Origin: a virus
Reading direction: 5' to 3' (one strand)
DNA: 28,113 nucleotides
IMG/VR virus record: IMGVR_UViG_3300012985_000020
Location: 1 to 28,113 of that record
Shown here piece after piece: positions 27,236 to 28,113 of this stretch. The notes under the pieces were generated by a model. That model did not search any database. It saw nothing but the letters and a program-made list of their open reading frames with translations, and was not told the origin of the DNA. Within the stretch, counting starts at the first letter, position 1. Each line of letters starts with the position of its first letter. The translations under genes and the position numbers were made by a program.

Positions 27236-28113
27236 TTTCCTCCCTAGCTTTATCTATTTGAGATTGAGTCATGTAACCGATTTTTCCATCAGGAGATTTA
27301 ACCTTTACTCTCTCAGACCCTTTGATCTCGTTTTGAGCTTTTACAGCTTTTTCTAACTCTTCCCTGAATTCTTGAACGATAGGTTTCATTCTATGATTTA
27401 CTTGGCTCTCTATATCGGGAACATATCCCTGTTTGGCAATGTCATCAACGATATCCCCATGCATTATCTTCAACTTATTAAGCTTATCAATGAAGTAAAT
27501 CGATGCCATATTAGCTTCTTTAGACTTGCCTATAGAAGGCAACATAGAATTAAGAAGAAGGAAAATCTCTCTTTCTGTTGGTCTTGATCCAAATATACCT
27601 TTTGAACCTTCAAGAAGCTTTTTATTAGATGCTTGTAAAGTAGCTTCATCTGGAGTTAATCCGGTTATAAGCTGTCCATAAGGGTTTGATTTTACTAATG
27701 CTTCCCATCCTTCTCCTGTTACATCTCCTTGGATTGCCTTTTTAGCAGTATCTAATGTGTACTCGAGCTCTTCAGCAGCTTCTCTCTCAGAAAGAGCGTT
27801 GGTAACATAAGAGGCAATTGACTTTTCTCTTTCTTCTTCATATTTACCGCCTGGCTTAGCCTTTAACTCTTCAGAAAGAGGGTCGATAATAGACTTCTGA
27901 TTAGAAGTAGAAACCCCAGCACGAGAAAGTAACTGTTGTTTCTGAGAAAGGGATGCCTTTTCCCATCGAGGATCATCAACAACTTGATTTATTCGTGTCT
28001 GCTGATCTTCATCAATAGGCCTATCAGCTTGATTGACTCTTCTGTCTAGAGAAGGTCTAGTAATCTGTGCAGCCATAGCGGGATTATCTTCATACGCAGC
28101 TAAAGATCCAGGC
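27210..28113 (-). CDS. Candidate virion protein (5' end outside window)
   Basis: The minus-strand frame is open to the right edge (PGSLAAYEDNPA precedes the Met at 28076), so the true start is probably beyond the window. About 300 residues are visible: helical and charged (SLSQKQQLLSRAGVSTSNQK, EREAAEELEYTLDTAKKAIQ), with a C-terminal KVKSPDGKIGYMTQSQIDKA, then VIFTPTK. That last segment resembles short C-terminal modules in internal virion proteins. Coupled to the 776-residue gene by overlap; both probably act in DNA delivery. Confidence 0.55.
   Translation of the reverse strand, partial: PGSLAAYEDNPAMAAQITRPSLDRRVNQADRPIDEDQQTRINQVVDDPRWEKASLSQKQQLLSRAGVSTSNQKSIIDPLSEELKAKPGGKYEEEREKSIASYVTNALSEREAAEELEYTLDTAKKAIQGDVTGEGWEALVKSNPYGQLITGLTPDEATLQASNKKLLEGSKGIFGSRPTEREIFLLLNSMLPSIGKSKEANMASIYFIDKLNKLKIMHGDIVDDIAKQGYVPDIESQVNHRMKPIVQEFREELEKAVKAQNEIKGSERVKVKSPDGKIGYMTQSQIDKAREENVIFTPTK

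Noticed and set aside
1-28113. CRISPR array or insertion sequence
   Set aside because: No regularly spaced repeats with unique spacers and no transposase with terminal inverted repeats were seen; the short repeats in the fibre and initiator genes are coding.

Overview
The window is a stretch of a tailed double-stranded DNA phage genome (or prophage), AT-rich, with tightly packed and often overlapping genes. The virion genes (P22-type portal, large terminase, a candidate internal or ejection protein, several fibre-like proteins) point to a podovirus-like phage. The host cannot be read from the sequence. Promoters of sigma-70 type (TTTACA or TTGACA with TATAAT-like boxes) and strong Shine-Dalgarno sites fit an ordinary bacterial host. 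A serine recombinase and a ParB-like protein are present, but there is no convincing integrase/attachment pair.

Layout. 1-3091 (leftward): portal (running off the left edge), a small Cys protein and the large terminase. 3092-5438 (rightward): a cassette with its own promoter carrying an unknown protein, an orphan helix-turn-helix protein, a two-helix membrane protein overlapping a secreted Cys-rich protein, an MPPED-type metallophosphoesterase and a probably decayed gene. 5477-6690: a fibre-like protein with an FCCH-like module and small genes on both strands. 6693-7114 (leftward): a non-coding RNA cluster with a normal tRNA-Leu(UAA), a tRNA-shaped element with a 27-nt anticodon loop, and a segment matching the full conserved core of a hammerhead ribozyme. 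7150-9028 (leftward): small accessory genes including a DUF3310 protein. 9347-9781: a small-terminase-like protein, 6 kb from the large subunit. 10081-13845 (rightward): an early operon of small proteins, regulators, a ParB-like protein and a serine recombinase. 13601-17807 (leftward): the replication block (zinc proteins, replication initiator with internal GC-rich 15-bp repeats, DnaC-like loader, SpoVG-like protein with an SSB-type tail, RusA). 18138-20734: a second SpoVG-like protein (leftward), then a rightward recombination operon with a PD-(D/E)XK nuclease, a RecT-like annealase and tiny Lys-rich proteins. 20727-28113 (leftward): fibre and tail genes and two large candidate virion proteins, the last running off the right edge.

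How it fits together: nuclease, RecT-like annealase, SpoVG/SSB-like protein and RusA form a recombination-dependent replication set. The initiator and DnaC-like loader would bring the host helicase to an origin that may lie inside the initiator gene. The terminase, portal and leftward virion genes package DNA and build the particle. The least ordinary parts are the RNA cluster at 6.7-7.1 kb, the two SpoVG-like proteins, and an 18-residue hydrophobic microprotein with its own near-ideal promoter embedded in the leftward virion genes.
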